Part shown: piece by piece, positions 7,438 through 16,108 of the stretch
Position numbering within the stretch: position 1 is the stretch's first letter
Layout: every line of letters starts with the position of its first letter
Origin: Celeribacter marinus
GTDB lineage: Bacteria > Pseudomonadota > Alphaproteobacteria > Rhodobacterales > Rhodobacteraceae
NCBI RefSeq assembly: GCF_001308265.1
Contig: NZ_CP012023.1
Span: forward strand, 2,618,932 to 2,682,931
Reading direction: 5' to 3'
Length of the DNA stretch: 64,000 nucleotides
The notes under the pieces: model-generated
Seen by the model: only the letters and a program-made list of their open reading frames with translations
What the model was told of the DNA's origin: nothing
Databases searched by the model: none
Made by a program: the position numbers and the translations under genes

Positions 7438-8694
7438 ATGACGAGTGAAACTGCATTGCAGACCAACGCACCTCTGGTGGCATGTACCATCAGCCGTGAC
7501 GTGCAAAACTTCGATCTTTTGATCGAAGATATGGAGGACGCACTGGGCGAAGCCTGGGGTGATCTGTCATTCGATGATGCACGCCAATTTTTCCGTCAGC
7601 CTGATAGCGGTAGCCTGAAATTCGTGGCCGTGGCCATTGATCAACAGGACGAAAGCGCATTGGCGATGATCGCGGAGTTGATCAAATCCGCCAAGGTACA
7701 AGGCGTTAAGGTGATTTTGATCGCGGACGAAGTGTCGCCCATGGCGCTGCATCAGCTGTTACAATTAGGCGCCGAAGATTTCATTCCCTACCCGCTTCCA
7801 GAGAACGCATTGAACGAGGCTATTGCACGCCTTGACCGTCCTGAAAAAGCGCCGGCAGTCGATTTTGTCGAGACATCCGCAGGCACGCTCTACGGCAAGT
7901 CAAAGAGCAACCGCAATGGCGTGGTCTTGCCTGTGCAGGCCGTGTGCGGTGGCGCAGGGGCGACAACATTCGCCGTGAACCTCGCCTGGGAACTCGCCAA
8001 TATCGAAAAGAAAGCACCTCAGCCACGCGTCCTTTTGATCGACCTCAACCTACAATACGGCTCGGTATCGACCTATCTCGACCTGCCACGCCGCGAGGCC
8101 GTGTACGAGCTTTTGACCTCAACCGAGTTGATGGATGATGACAGTTTTCGTCAGGCCTTGGTCGAGTTCAATGACACATTGGCCGTGATGACCGCGCCGC
8201 CTGACCTGCTCCCGCTCGACTTCATTAGCAGTGAGGACATCGAACGCTTGATCGACATGGCCAAATCGCAATTCGACTACGTGGTCGTGGATATGCCAAC
8301 CACTTTGGTCAACTGGACCGAAGCCGTTTTGACCGCCTCCGAGTTCTATTTCGTCCCGTTCGAATTGGATCTGCGCTCGGCGCAAAACATCATGCGTCTG
8401 CGCACCGCCCTTCAGGCCGAAGATTTGCCATGGGAGAAACTGCGGTTCTTGTTGAACCGTGCACCCAAAGCCATGGACCTTAACGCGAAATCACGGATCA
8501 AACGCCTATCCGAGAACCTCGAAATTGCAATTGACGTGCAGCTACCGGACGGCGGCAAGATTGTCCGAGAAGCCTGCGATCAAGGTCTCCCACTTGCCCT
8601 TGAGGCCGCCAAATCCCCGCTGCGCAAAGAGATTATGAAACTCGCCGCATCGATACACGCCCACCAAGTAGAACATTTGGAAGCCGCCGAATAA
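7438..8694 (+). CDS. cpaE: Tad localisation ATPase CpaE/TadZ
   Basis: MinD/ParA-like protein of 418 residues that places the Tad machine at its cellular site. The N-terminal receiver-like domain (about 10-135) lacks a clear phosphoacceptor constellation. The P-loop domain begins near 163: VCGGAGATTFAVNLAWEL, in which the usual lysines of the deviant Walker A motif are absent (GGAGATT at 171-177). This is common in TadZ proteins. The switch region is LLIDLNLQYGSVSTYLDLP. Shine-Dalgarno GAGAAGGA precedes the ATG. cpaF follows after 31 bases, so cpaE to cpaA probably form one transcript. Confidence 0.92.
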   Translation: MTSETALQTNAPLVACTISRDVQNFDLLIEDMEDALGEAWGDLSFDDARQFFRQPDSGSLKFVAVAIDQQDESALAMIAELIKSAKVQGVKVILIADEVSPMALHQLLQLGAEDFIPYPLPENALNEAIARLDRPEKAPAVDFVETSAGTLYGKSKSNRNGVVLPVQAVCGGAGATTFAVNLAWELANIEKKAPQPRVLLIDLNLQYGSVSTYLDLPRREAVYELLTSTELMDDDSFRQALVEFNDTLAVMTAPPDLLPLDFISSEDIERLIDMAKSQFDYVVVDMPTTLVNWTEAVLTASEFYFVPFELDLRSAQNIMRLRTALQAEDLPWEKLRFLLNRAPKAMDLNAKSRIKRLSENLEIAIDVQLPDGGKIVREACDQGLPLALEAAKSPLRKEIMKLAASIHAHQVEHLEAAE

Positions 8695-8725
8695 GGCCGC
8701 CCAACTCCCTTGAGGAATACCGAGT

Positions 8726-10171
8726 ATGTTTTCGAGATATAAAAAAGATGACGCCGCAAAGGCGCAACCCGTTCCAGAAGCCGCCGCCCCAAGGGCGACC
8801 GCGGCCCCAACAGGCGCGGCCCCGCACAAAACTGCGGTGACCAGACGTGTGATCGCAAAAGCGGCGCAGGTCGTCCCAGCGGACAAGGAAATCAAACGCA
8901 AGGAACGCATTTCAGACATCAAGGTCGAGATGCACAAACGCCTGCTCGAAGATCTCAATCTCTCCGCCCTCGAACAAGCGCCCGAGAAAGAGCTGCGCGC
9001 AGAGATTTCGGCCATCACCGCCGAGGCGCTCACCGATTTGGGCATGGTCCTCAACCGTGACGAGCGCGCAACATTGAACCAGAACCTCTATGACGAGGTG
9101 CGCGGTCTTGGCCCGCTTGAAACACTTTTGAAAGACGACACCGTCAACGATATTCTCGTAAACGGCCCGCAACAGATTTTTGTGGAACGTGATGGCAAAC
9201 TGCAACTCACGGACATCACATTCAAAAACGAAAAGCACCTGTTGCGGATTATCGACAAAATCGTCTCCGCCGTGGGTCGCCGCGTCGATGAGAGCAACCC
9301 CTATGTGGATGCCCGTCTTGCCGATGGATCGCGCTTTAACGCCATGGTGCCGCCCGTGGCCGTGGATGGCTCGCTCGTCTCCATTCGTAAATTCAAAAAA
9401 GAGAAACTGGCGATCGACGATCTCGTGCGCTTTGGTGCCTTCACCGAAGAAATGGCCGTGTACCTTCAGGCCGCCGTGTCCTCGCGCCTCAACGTGATTG
9501 TATCAGGCGGTACGGGGTCGGGTAAAACCACCACGCTCAACGCCCTCTCGTCTTTTATCGACGACGATGAACGCATCCTCACAATTGAGGACACCGCCGA
9601 ACTTCAACTCCAACAAACCCACGTGGGCCGCATGGAAAGTCGTCCTGCCAACGTCGAGGGCAAAGGCGCCGTGTCTCAACGCGATTGTCTCAAAAACGCC
9701 CTGCGTATGCGTCCCGACCGGATCATCGTCGGTGAAACCCGTGGCGAGGAAGTGATCGACATGCTTCAAGCGATGAACACCGGCCACGACGGATCAATGA
9801 CCACGATCCACGCCAACTCCGCGCGTGATGGTGTGTCGCGTCTGGAAAACATGATCGCTATGGCCGGGATCGAAATGCCGCTCAAGGCCGTGCGCTCGCA
9901 AATCTCGTCGGCTGTGAACCTCATCGTTCAGGCCTCGCGCCTACAAGATGGCTCGCGCCGCATGACATCAATCACCGAAATCACCGGCATGGAAGGTGAC
10001 GTCATCTCCATGCAAGAGGTGTTTCGCTATCAGCGCACCGGCTTGACGCCCGACAATAAAATCATCGGTCACTTCACGGCGACTGGTGTGCGGTCACACT
10101 TCTCCGAGCGGTTCCGCATGTGGGGCTACGATTTGCCCGCATCGCTATACGAACCCACGAAACCCTCTTAA
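8726..10171 (+). CDS. cpaF: Tad secretion ATPase CpaF/TadA
   Basis: Hexameric secretion ATPase (VirB11/PulE superfamily) of 481 residues that powers pilus assembly and possibly retraction. The first 60 residues are Ala/Pro-rich and likely flexible. The N-terminal domain contains [20 protein letters not shown]. The Walker A motif is GGTGSGKT at 261-268, followed by the Asp box near IEDTAELQL, Walker B in [20 protein letters not shown] and the His box [19 protein letters not shown]. All catalytic elements are intact. Confidence 0.95.
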   Translation: MFSRYKKDDAAKAQPVPEAAAPRATAAPTGAAPHKTAVTRRVIAKAAQVVPADKEIKRKERISDIKVEMHKRLLEDLNLSALEQAPEKELRAEISAITAEALTDLGMVLNRDERATLNQNLYDEVRGLGPLETLLKDDTVNDILVNGPQQIFVERDGKLQLTDITFKNEKHLLRIIDKIVSAVGRRVDESNPYVDARLADGSRFNAMVPPVAVDGSLVSIRKFKKEKLAIDDLVRFGAFTEEMAVYLQAAVSSRLNVIVSGGTGSGKTTTLNALSSFIDDDERILTIEDTAELQLQQTHVGRMESRPANVEGKGAVSQRDCLKNALRMRPDRIIVGETRGEEVIDMLQAMNTGHDGSMTTIHANSARDGVSRLENMIAMAGIEMPLKAVRSQISSAVNLIVQASRLQDGSRRMTSITEITGMEGDVISMQEVFRYQRTGLTPDNKIIGHFTATGVRSHFSERFRMWGYDLPASLYEPTKPS

Positions 10172-10189
10172 GGCAGGTCAGGAAACGCC

Positions 10190-11158
10190 ATGGTCCTTAC
10201 TATTGAACCCATCATCTACGGGATTGTCTTTATCGCCGTGCTCTTACTTGTTGAGGGCATCTATCTCACCGTTTTCGGCAAGAGTATTTCGCTGAATTCA
10301 AAGGTGAACCGGCGCTATGAGATGCTTGAGAAAAACGGTGATCGCGAGCAGGTGCTCAACCAGCTTCGCAAGGAGATGGGCCAACACCTGCGCTCGCGCC
10401 AGATCCCGCTCTACTCCATCCTCGCCGAGAAAGCGCAAAAGGCCAATATTGCCTTTACGCCTGTCCAGCTCTTGATGGTTATGGGGTTTTTGGGTGCGTT
10501 CGCCTTTGTCGGCTTGACCATCGGAACCGCGACCTCTGTGCCAATACGTGCCATAGTGTCCGTCGTGATCGGGGTTGGTGCGGTGTTCGTCTGGATCAAC
10601 GGCAAAGCCAAAAAGCGCCTGTCGATGATCGAGGAGCAACTGCCCGATGCGGTTGAGCTTATGGTACGTTCCTTGCGTGTCGGACACCCCTTTGCCAACG
10701 CACTAAACATTGTCGCCAAAGAAGTTCCCGATCCGTTGGGCACCGAAATGGGCGTGATCGCGGATGAAAGTGCGTACGGGCGCGATGTCGGCGAAGCTCT
10801 CAAAGATATGGCTGAACGCCTTGATATGCAGGATTTGCGCTTTCTCGCCGTGGCGGTGTCAATCCAACAACAATCAGGCGGCAACCTTGCCGAAGTACTG
10901 GATGGATTGGCCAAGGTGATCCGCTCACGCTTCAAACTGTTTCGACGCGTAAAGGCAATTACGGCTGAGGCCGCATGGTCGGGTAAGTTCCTGTCGGGCT
11001 TTCCTGTCGGCGCTCTCATCCTCATCGCGGTCGGCAAACCTGACTATTTCGACACCGTGAAAGACACAGGTGCCTTCATCCCTGCCGCCCTCATCGTCGC
11101 GGGATTTCTCGTCGCCAACGTCTTTGTGATGAAAGCTCTTGTGAACATCAAAGTTTGA
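10190..11158 (+). CDS. tadB: Tad inner-membrane platform protein TadB
   Basis: Inner-membrane protein of 322 residues in the T2SS F (GspF) superfamily. Membrane segments are visible at about 5-25, 95-115, 120-140, 275-295 and 300-320. The cytoplasmic GspF domain contains EEQLPDAVELMVRSLRVGHP and later VSIQQQSGGNLAEVLDGLAKVIRSR, the diagnostic TadB/TadC signature. It pairs with TadC to form the platform on which CpaF works. It starts 18 bases after cpaF and is followed 49 bases later by tadC. Confidence 0.93.
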   Translation: MVLTIEPIIYGIVFIAVLLLVEGIYLTVFGKSISLNSKVNRRYEMLEKNGDREQVLNQLRKEMGQHLRSRQIPLYSILAEKAQKANIAFTPVQLLMVMGFLGAFAFVGLTIGTATSVPIRAIVSVVIGVGAVFVWINGKAKKRLSMIEEQLPDAVELMVRSLRVGHPFANALNIVAKEVPDPLGTEMGVIADESAYGRDVGEALKDMAERLDMQDLRFLAVAVSIQQQSGGNLAEVLDGLAKVIRSRFKLFRRVKAITAEAAWSGKFLSGFPVGALILIAVGKPDYFDTVKDTGAFIPAALIVAGFLVANVFVMKALVNIKV

Positions 11159-11207
11159 TCGACCCTTTGCCCGACAAGGCCAAAACGGCCCTACAAGGAT
11201 ACTCCCT

Positions 11208-12182
11208 ATGACGGATCTTTTTACAAAACTACTCGGTGAAGAGCTTGGCCCCTTTGGTCCGCTGATCTTAATCGGTGTGCTTGGCGCCGTGATGATCCTC
11301 GCGGCGTTACTGATGCTGATGAACAAGCGGCGAGATCCGTTTGACCGCCTGACGGATTCAAGCCACGGCAAGGATCGCCATGTCAAAGGGGCGAAACTGC
11401 GCGACGAAAAAAAGGTCGACAAGCTCCAAAAATATGCGGCCTTTCTCGAACCGCAAAACGAAGAAGAGTATTCCGCAGCACAGCTCACCCTCATTCAGGC
11501 GGGGTATCGCGGCAAGAACGCCGTTCGCATGTTCCACTTTTCACAATTCGCATTGGGCCTGAGCCTTTTGGCGTTTGGTCTGATCCTCGCCATGATCAAA
11601 AGCCAGACACAAGAACTTAGCACCCAAGCAATGATCATGCATATCATCCTTCCGGGTGGTATTGGATACTACTTCCCAAAGTATTGGGTCACGCGCCGCG
11701 TTGAAGCCCGTAAGGAAGAAATCACCAACGGCTTTCCCGATGCGCTCGATCTCATGCTGGTTTGTGTTGAGGCGGGTCAATCACTGGATCAGTCAATTAT
11801 CCGCGTTGCTCGCGAAATCCGTTCCGGCTTTCCCGCCCTTGCCGACGAATTCGACATCGTCAGTTTCGAGATCAAGGCGGGCAAGGATAAGGTCAATGTT
11901 CTACGCGATATGGCCGAACGCGCTGGCGTGGCCGATGTTGCGTCCTTTGTGACGGTACTTATTCAATCACAGGCCTTTGGGACGTCCATTGCCGATGCAT
12001 TGCGGATATACGCCGCCGAAATGCGTGATAAACGCGTGATGCGCGCCGAAGAGGCCGCAAACAAGTTGCCTACCAAGATGACCCTTGCCACAATGATGCT
12101 CACCGTGCCGCCGCTGTTGATCATCCTGATTGGTCCGTCGGTCTATGATATTTACACGCTGCTCAACACCACAAAGTTCTAG
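11208..12182 (+). CDS. tadC: Tad inner-membrane platform protein TadC
   Basis: Second GspF-superfamily membrane protein, 324 residues. Hydrophobic segments occur at about 12-40, 105-125, 140-155 and 295-315. The conserved central region is GFPDALDLMLVCVEAGQSLD, followed by MAERAGVADVASFVTVLIQS and GTSIADALRIYAAEMRDKRV. With TadB it builds the pilus platform. The Shine-Dalgarno AAGGA lies eight to twelve bases upstream of the ATG. The TPR lipoprotein gene follows after 42 bases. Confidence 0.93.
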   Translation: MTDLFTKLLGEELGPFGPLILIGVLGAVMILAALLMLMNKRRDPFDRLTDSSHGKDRHVKGAKLRDEKKVDKLQKYAAFLEPQNEEEYSAAQLTLIQAGYRGKNAVRMFHFSQFALGLSLLAFGLILAMIKSQTQELSTQAMIMHIILPGGIGYYFPKYWVTRRVEARKEEITNGFPDALDLMLVCVEAGQSLDQSIIRVAREIRSGFPALADEFDIVSFEIKAGKDKVNVLRDMAERAGVADVASFVTVLIQSQAFGTSIADALRIYAAEMRDKRVMRAEEAANKLPTKMTLATMMLTVPPLLIILIGPSVYDIYTLLNTTKF

Positions 12183-12224
12183 CGAACACAAAGGTGGCGC
12201 GGCAAACTGAGCAAGGATACCTCA

Positions 12225-12803
12225 ATGTCGCGCCGCCTATCGCGCCTGCCCTACTTTGCCGCGATCTGCGCGGCAAGCCTCGCCTTAGCCGCGTGCAACA
12301 CGGGTGGCCTCAGCCAGCTCAAGGGAAGCCCTTATGCGCCCAGTGGCCTCAACTCATCCCAAACGTCCATAGACGGGCTATTGGTCGGGCACCGCCTGAT
12401 GGAGGCGGGTGAATATGAGTTGGCGCTCAAATCCTACTACCGCGCGGCGGGCGAACAGGGCGTCACAGTTGATACCCTCTCGGCAATCGGGTCTGCGAAC
12501 CTCAAATTGGGCCGTTTGGGACAAGCCGAAAGTGTTTTGCGCCGCGCCACGGATATGGACGAAACCTTTGTTCCTGCATGGAATAACTTGGGCGTTGTGT
12601 TGATGGAGCGCGGCAATTACGGCGAGGCCGAACGCGTGTTTCGCATCGCATTCGCCTTGGATAGTGGCCAATCTGCCGACATACGCGACAATTTGCGCTT
12701 GGCACTCGCCAAAATCGAAAACCCTGCATATATTGATGAAAACGAAAGTGATTTCGCTTTGGTGCGTCGTGGCACGGGGGATTATCTCCTACTGGCACGC
12801 TAG
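12225..12803 (+). CDS. tadD: TPR lipoprotein TadD
   Basis: Tetratricopeptide-repeat lipoprotein of 192 residues. The lipobox L-A-A-C lies near residue 24, after a hydrophobic signal. At least two TPR units are visible from about 45 to 150 (LMEAGEYELALKSYYRAAG, then SANLKLGRLGQAESVLRRAT and NLGVVLMERGNYGEAERVF). TadD-type proteins are pilotin-like scaffolds at the outer membrane. It is the first of two TPR lipoproteins in this operon; which one corresponds to canonical TadD cannot be settled from sequence alone. Confidence 0.85.
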   Translation: MSRRLSRLPYFAAICAASLALAACNTGGLSQLKGSPYAPSGLNSSQTSIDGLLVGHRLMEAGEYELALKSYYRAAGEQGVTVDTLSAIGSANLKLGRLGQAESVLRRATDMDETFVPAWNNLGVVLMERGNYGEAERVFRIAFALDSGQSADIRDNLRLALAKIENPAYIDENESDFALVRRGTGDYLLLAR

Positions 12804-12926
12804 GTGGACCGTGGGGTCAAACCCCGATCTATGACAAAAGGATCCGAAAACGGGCCACGTCATAGCTATAAAACGGCCCCTTGAGCAGTCGAGCGAAACG
12901 AGCAGACATAAAGGGTGGCAGGCACC

Positions 12927-13781
12927 ATGCGCAAAATTGTAATGATTTCGCTAGCTCTTACGGGCGCGATGGCTCTTTCGGGATGCGAAGGTGCCATGTC
13001 CGAAGTGAAGCGGGCAAAAACGGGCGTCAATGTGATTGACGAAAGCAACCTCAACGAATTGATGCTCGGCGCGGCCGACCCTAACGAGGCTGTGTCCTAT
13101 TTCTCGCGCTCTGTTGCCCAAGACCCCTCGCGCTCAGACCTAAAACGCGGGCTTGCCAAATCGCTCATCCGGTCAGGCAACGCAGACGCCGCCGTCAAGG
13201 CATGGGAAGCCGTGATGAAACACGACGACGCGACCAGCGACGACCGTGTGGATTACGCCGATGCCCTGATCCGCATTGGCGATTGGAAAGGCGCGGAAAA
13301 GCAACTCAACGCCGTACCACCAACCCACGAGACCTATAAACGCTACCGCCTTGAGGCGATGATTGCCGACAGCAACCAAGAGTGGAAAAAAGCCGATAGT
13401 TTCTACGAAACCGCAGCCGGCCTAACCACCAAGCCCTCGTCCGTGCTCAACAACTGGGGCTACTCCAAATTGACACGCGGTGAATTTAAAGATGCCGAAG
13501 TCCTGTTTGGCCGCGCCATTACCTATGACCCCTCCCTCTTTACCGCCAAAAACAACATGGTGTTGGCGCGCGGAGCACAAGGTAAATACGATCTTCCTGT
13601 TGTCGAAATGACCCAGATCGAGCGCGCACAATTGCTCTACACCCTTGGCCTGTCTGCCGTGAAGTCGGGCGATGCCGTGATGGGTAAGGGACTGATCAAA
13701 GAGGCGATTGAAACGCATCCACAACACTTCGAGGCCGCCGTGCGCAGCTTGCGCGCCCTTGAGGACAATGTGACGAACTGA
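12927..13781 (+). CDS. Second TPR lipoprotein of the Tad operon
   Basis: TPR-containing lipoprotein of about 284 residues, exported through a signal peptide with lipobox L-S-G-C. I chose the ATG at 12927 because AAAGGG lies 11 bases upstream; an in-frame GTG at 12915 has no such site. Repeats are visible from about 55 to 200 (SYFSRSVAQDPSRSDLKRGL, KAWEAVMKHDDATSDDRVDY, NNWGYSKLTRGEFKDAEVLF). The stop overlaps the ATG of the prepilin peptidase by one base (TGATG). A 120-base gap precedes it. Likely a periplasmic scaffold of the Tad machine, perhaps specialised relative to the shorter TadD. Confidence 0.85.
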   Translation: MRKIVMISLALTGAMALSGCEGAMSEVKRAKTGVNVIDESNLNELMLGAADPNEAVSYFSRSVAQDPSRSDLKRGLAKSLIRSGNADAAVKAWEAVMKHDDATSDDRVDYADALIRIGDWKGAEKQLNAVPPTHETYKRYRLEAMIADSNQEWKKADSFYETAAGLTTKPSSVLNNWGYSKLTRGEFKDAEVLFGRAITYDPSLFTAKNNMVLARGAQGKYDLPVVEMTQIERAQLLYTLGLSAVKSGDAVMGKGLIKEAIETHPQHFEAAVRSLRALEDNVTN

Positions 13782-14275
13782 TGCTGACACTTTCAACAGG
13801 TGCGGCCCTTTGGTTTCTTGTGGCCACTACGCCGGTGGCGTTTGTGAGCGCATTTAACGATCTCAAACGCATGAAATTGCCCAACGCATTGGTGTTGGTT
13901 TTGGTGGCGATCTATGTGATCAGCGGACCATTTGTGTTGTCGTTCGAGCAATATCTATGGGGCTTTGCGCACGGCGTCATCATGTACGGCGTCGGAATGT
14001 TTTTGTTCATGTTCGCAGGCGTTGGTGCGGGCGATGGTAAATTTGCCGCTGCGATGTCCATGTTCATTCCCTTGGCCGATGCCATGCCCGTACTGATGAT
14101 CTTTTGCGCATTCTTACTTGGTGCATTTACGGCCCACCGCATCCTCCGCGCGGTCCCTGCCATACGCCGCGCCACACCCGATTGGGTGTCATGGGGCCAC
14201 AATAAATTTCCGATGGGCCTCGCCTTGGCAGGCACGCTTATCACCTATTTCGCAATCGCAACCTTTGGTGCGTAG
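13781..14275 (+). CDS. cpaA: Prepilin peptidase CpaA/TadV
   Basis: Integral membrane aspartic protease (family A24) of 164 residues that removes the Flp leader after glycine. The two catalytic aspartates are Asp27 (FNDLKRMKLPN) and Asp85 in the G-x-G-D-like motif GAGDGK. Five or six hydrophobic segments cover the protein. It lacks the N-terminal methyltransferase domain of PilD, as is usual for TadV. Its substrates are the Flp proteins encoded at 3346-3782. It is the last gene of the operon, converging with the membrane protein on the minus strand with only eight bases between. Confidence 0.92.
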   Translation: MLTLSTGAALWFLVATTPVAFVSAFNDLKRMKLPNALVLVLVAIYVISGPFVLSFEQYLWGFAHGVIMYGVGMFLFMFAGVGAGDGKFAAAMSMFIPLADAMPVLMIFCAFLLGAFTAHRILRAVPAIRRATPDWVSWGHNKFPMGLALAGTLITYFAIATFGA

Positions 14276-14283
14276 GACGATTT

Positions 14284-15921
14284 TTAGTCGCCACGCACAA
14301 TCGGATACACCAAAAACAGATCGTCACGGATCGGGGCCAATACGCGCAGCCCCGCCCCCTCCAGTGCACTCAGCGCAGCCTTGCGGTATTGCACCGAATG
14401 GGCGCACAGCGGCACCACAATAGCATCCGCATTCTCAAGGCCCGGTGTTCCGGCGTAATACCACGGCGCCCCGCCTTTGAGCGGCGCAAAGCCGCCAATC
14501 ATCCATACCATCGACGCAACATCCGCCATATAGAACTGTGTCTCGGGCGCGAAATTAAAGGGCGATTGTTTCAGCCGATCCGCAATATAGGTGTCAACGG
14601 CGGTATCACCAGAGACAAGCGCACAGCGCGGCAACGCTTCACCCAAAAATGTTGTGACCTCACGCGCTTTGCTCTCGGCCTGATAGTCATCTAACGCGGG
14701 AATTTCGTCCGCAAGAATACGGCGTGCAAAGACCACATTGGAGCGCTCGTTAAAGGCAAAGACATCATTGAACTTCGGTGCATCCGACATCAATACACTG
14801 TAGTTTTGCGTGTTCTCGGACAGGTGGCGAAACGGGCTTGTCACGATGTTTTGCAAGGACGGCATGATGAGCGCAAACGACACCAGCGCAAGCGCATTTA
14901 GCGCCGCCTTACCATCCGCATTGAACAAGACGCGCACCCCACGCGCAGGGCGATGTGCAAGCAAATAGATCGCCAAAAGGATGAGCCATTTGGGATCATT
15001 TCCAAAGTTTTGATAGGTCACGTAGATGAAGCCGGGGAGCAAAAGCATCAACAGCAATCCGGCACGGTCCTGACCGCTTTGCCGCAGCACCACCACCGAC
15101 AAAATCGCCACAATTGTCGCAACGAGGAACTGCGGCCCGTTGATGATCTGCGCCAACGGCAAACCGGGGGCGGCGCGGGTTTCAGAGCGCGCCACCGTCA
15201 AAAGATCGCCTATATAAGCCTCGAAAATGCCAACCCCGAAAAACAACGCGATCAATGCAGCACATAGCGCGCCGGCAATCACACCAAACACAAGCGACGA
15301 CACGGCACGCCGCATCACCAACGCCAAAACAATCGGGACAAAGAATGCGACAAAATACGTAGGCTTGGACATCGCCAAACCCGTGAGCGCGAGTGCAATA
15401 AACACCCCGTCAAGGCGCGGGTTTACGTGATCGTCATGCGGCGGCACCACCGCGAGCAAAATCGCGACAAAGGCCATCACCCACGCCCAGCGATTGTAAT
15501 ACATGGAGACAGACACCGACAACATATCCTCGCCGTGCACAAGCGCCAGAACGAGTGCGATGCAGACCACGCCAAACACCCACGATGTCACACCGGTCAG
15601 CCGCGAGGTGCCCACGCGCCAAACTATGGGCGCGAGGATCAACGCCACCAAAATCTGTCCCGCGATAAAGGCCTGACCAATACCAAACCCCGCCTTGGCC
15701 ATCACCGCCACGGGCACCAAGGCCATCAATCCAATCGGTGTCTCGAAATCAACATGGGGCACCTGCCCCATCACCATACGCGCCACCATGTCGACCATGT
15801 AGGCCGTATCACCCTCAAAGCGGTCGATATACAACCCGCCCTTGGCCAAGCCGACCCCACCCAAAAGCGCGATCAACCCCGCCAAAACCAATGCGTAGCG
15901 CGTTGATGAAATCTTGCCCAT
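14284..15921 (-). CDS. Polytopic membrane protein, GT-C glycosyltransferase-like
   Basis: Large inner-membrane protein of about 545 residues with roughly ten hydrophobic segments in its first 370 residues and a soluble C-terminal part. The first loop holds acidic residues (Y-I-D-R-F-E-G-D-T-A-Y) and then HVDFETPIG. An acidic first loop followed by a P-I-G motif is common in PMT/ArnT/PIG-M-like GT-C glycosyltransferases that use polyprenyl-phosphate sugars. I chose the ATG at 15921, ten bases after AAAGG and just before the first membrane segment; in-frame starts reach to 15966. Donor and acceptor are unknown. Its position beside the Tad locus allows, but does not prove, a role in envelope or pilin glycosylation. 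Confidence 0.6.
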   Translation of the reverse strand: MGKISSTRYALVLAGLIALLGGVGLAKGGLYIDRFEGDTAYMVDMVARMVMGQVPHVDFETPIGLMALVPVAVMAKAGFGIGQAFIAGQILVALILAPIVWRVGTSRLTGVTSWVFGVVCIALVLALVHGEDMLSVSVSMYYNRWAWVMAFVAILLAVVPPHDDHVNPRLDGVFIALALTGLAMSKPTYFVAFFVPIVLALVMRRAVSSLVFGVIAGALCAALIALFFGVGIFEAYIGDLLTVARSETRAAPGLPLAQIINGPQFLVATIVAILSVVVLRQSGQDRAGLLLMLLLPGFIYVTYQNFGNDPKWLILLAIYLLAHRPARGVRVLFNADGKAALNALALVSFALIMPSLQNIVTSPFRHLSENTQNYSVLMSDAPKFNDVFAFNERSNVVFARRILADEIPALDDYQAESKAREVTTFLGEALPRCALVSGDTAVDTYIADRLKQSPFNFAPETQFYMADVASMVWMIGGFAPLKGGAPWYYAGTPGLENADAIVVPLCAHSVQYRKAALSALEGAGLRVLAPIRDDLFLVYPIVRGD

Positions 15922-16108
15922 TTTTACCATGCCTTTGATGACTGTTCGCATCTTTAGTTTGCGCACACGCTACGGCCAAATGCGTCAGCAAAAAAGGGAC
16001 AAAGACCAAAATGCGGCCTTATTGGTGCCGAATTTCCCCAATATCCAAATCGTGACCCATCCAGTTGCGCCACCAACGCGCGACACGAGCAATGTGAAAG
16101 ATCGCGCG

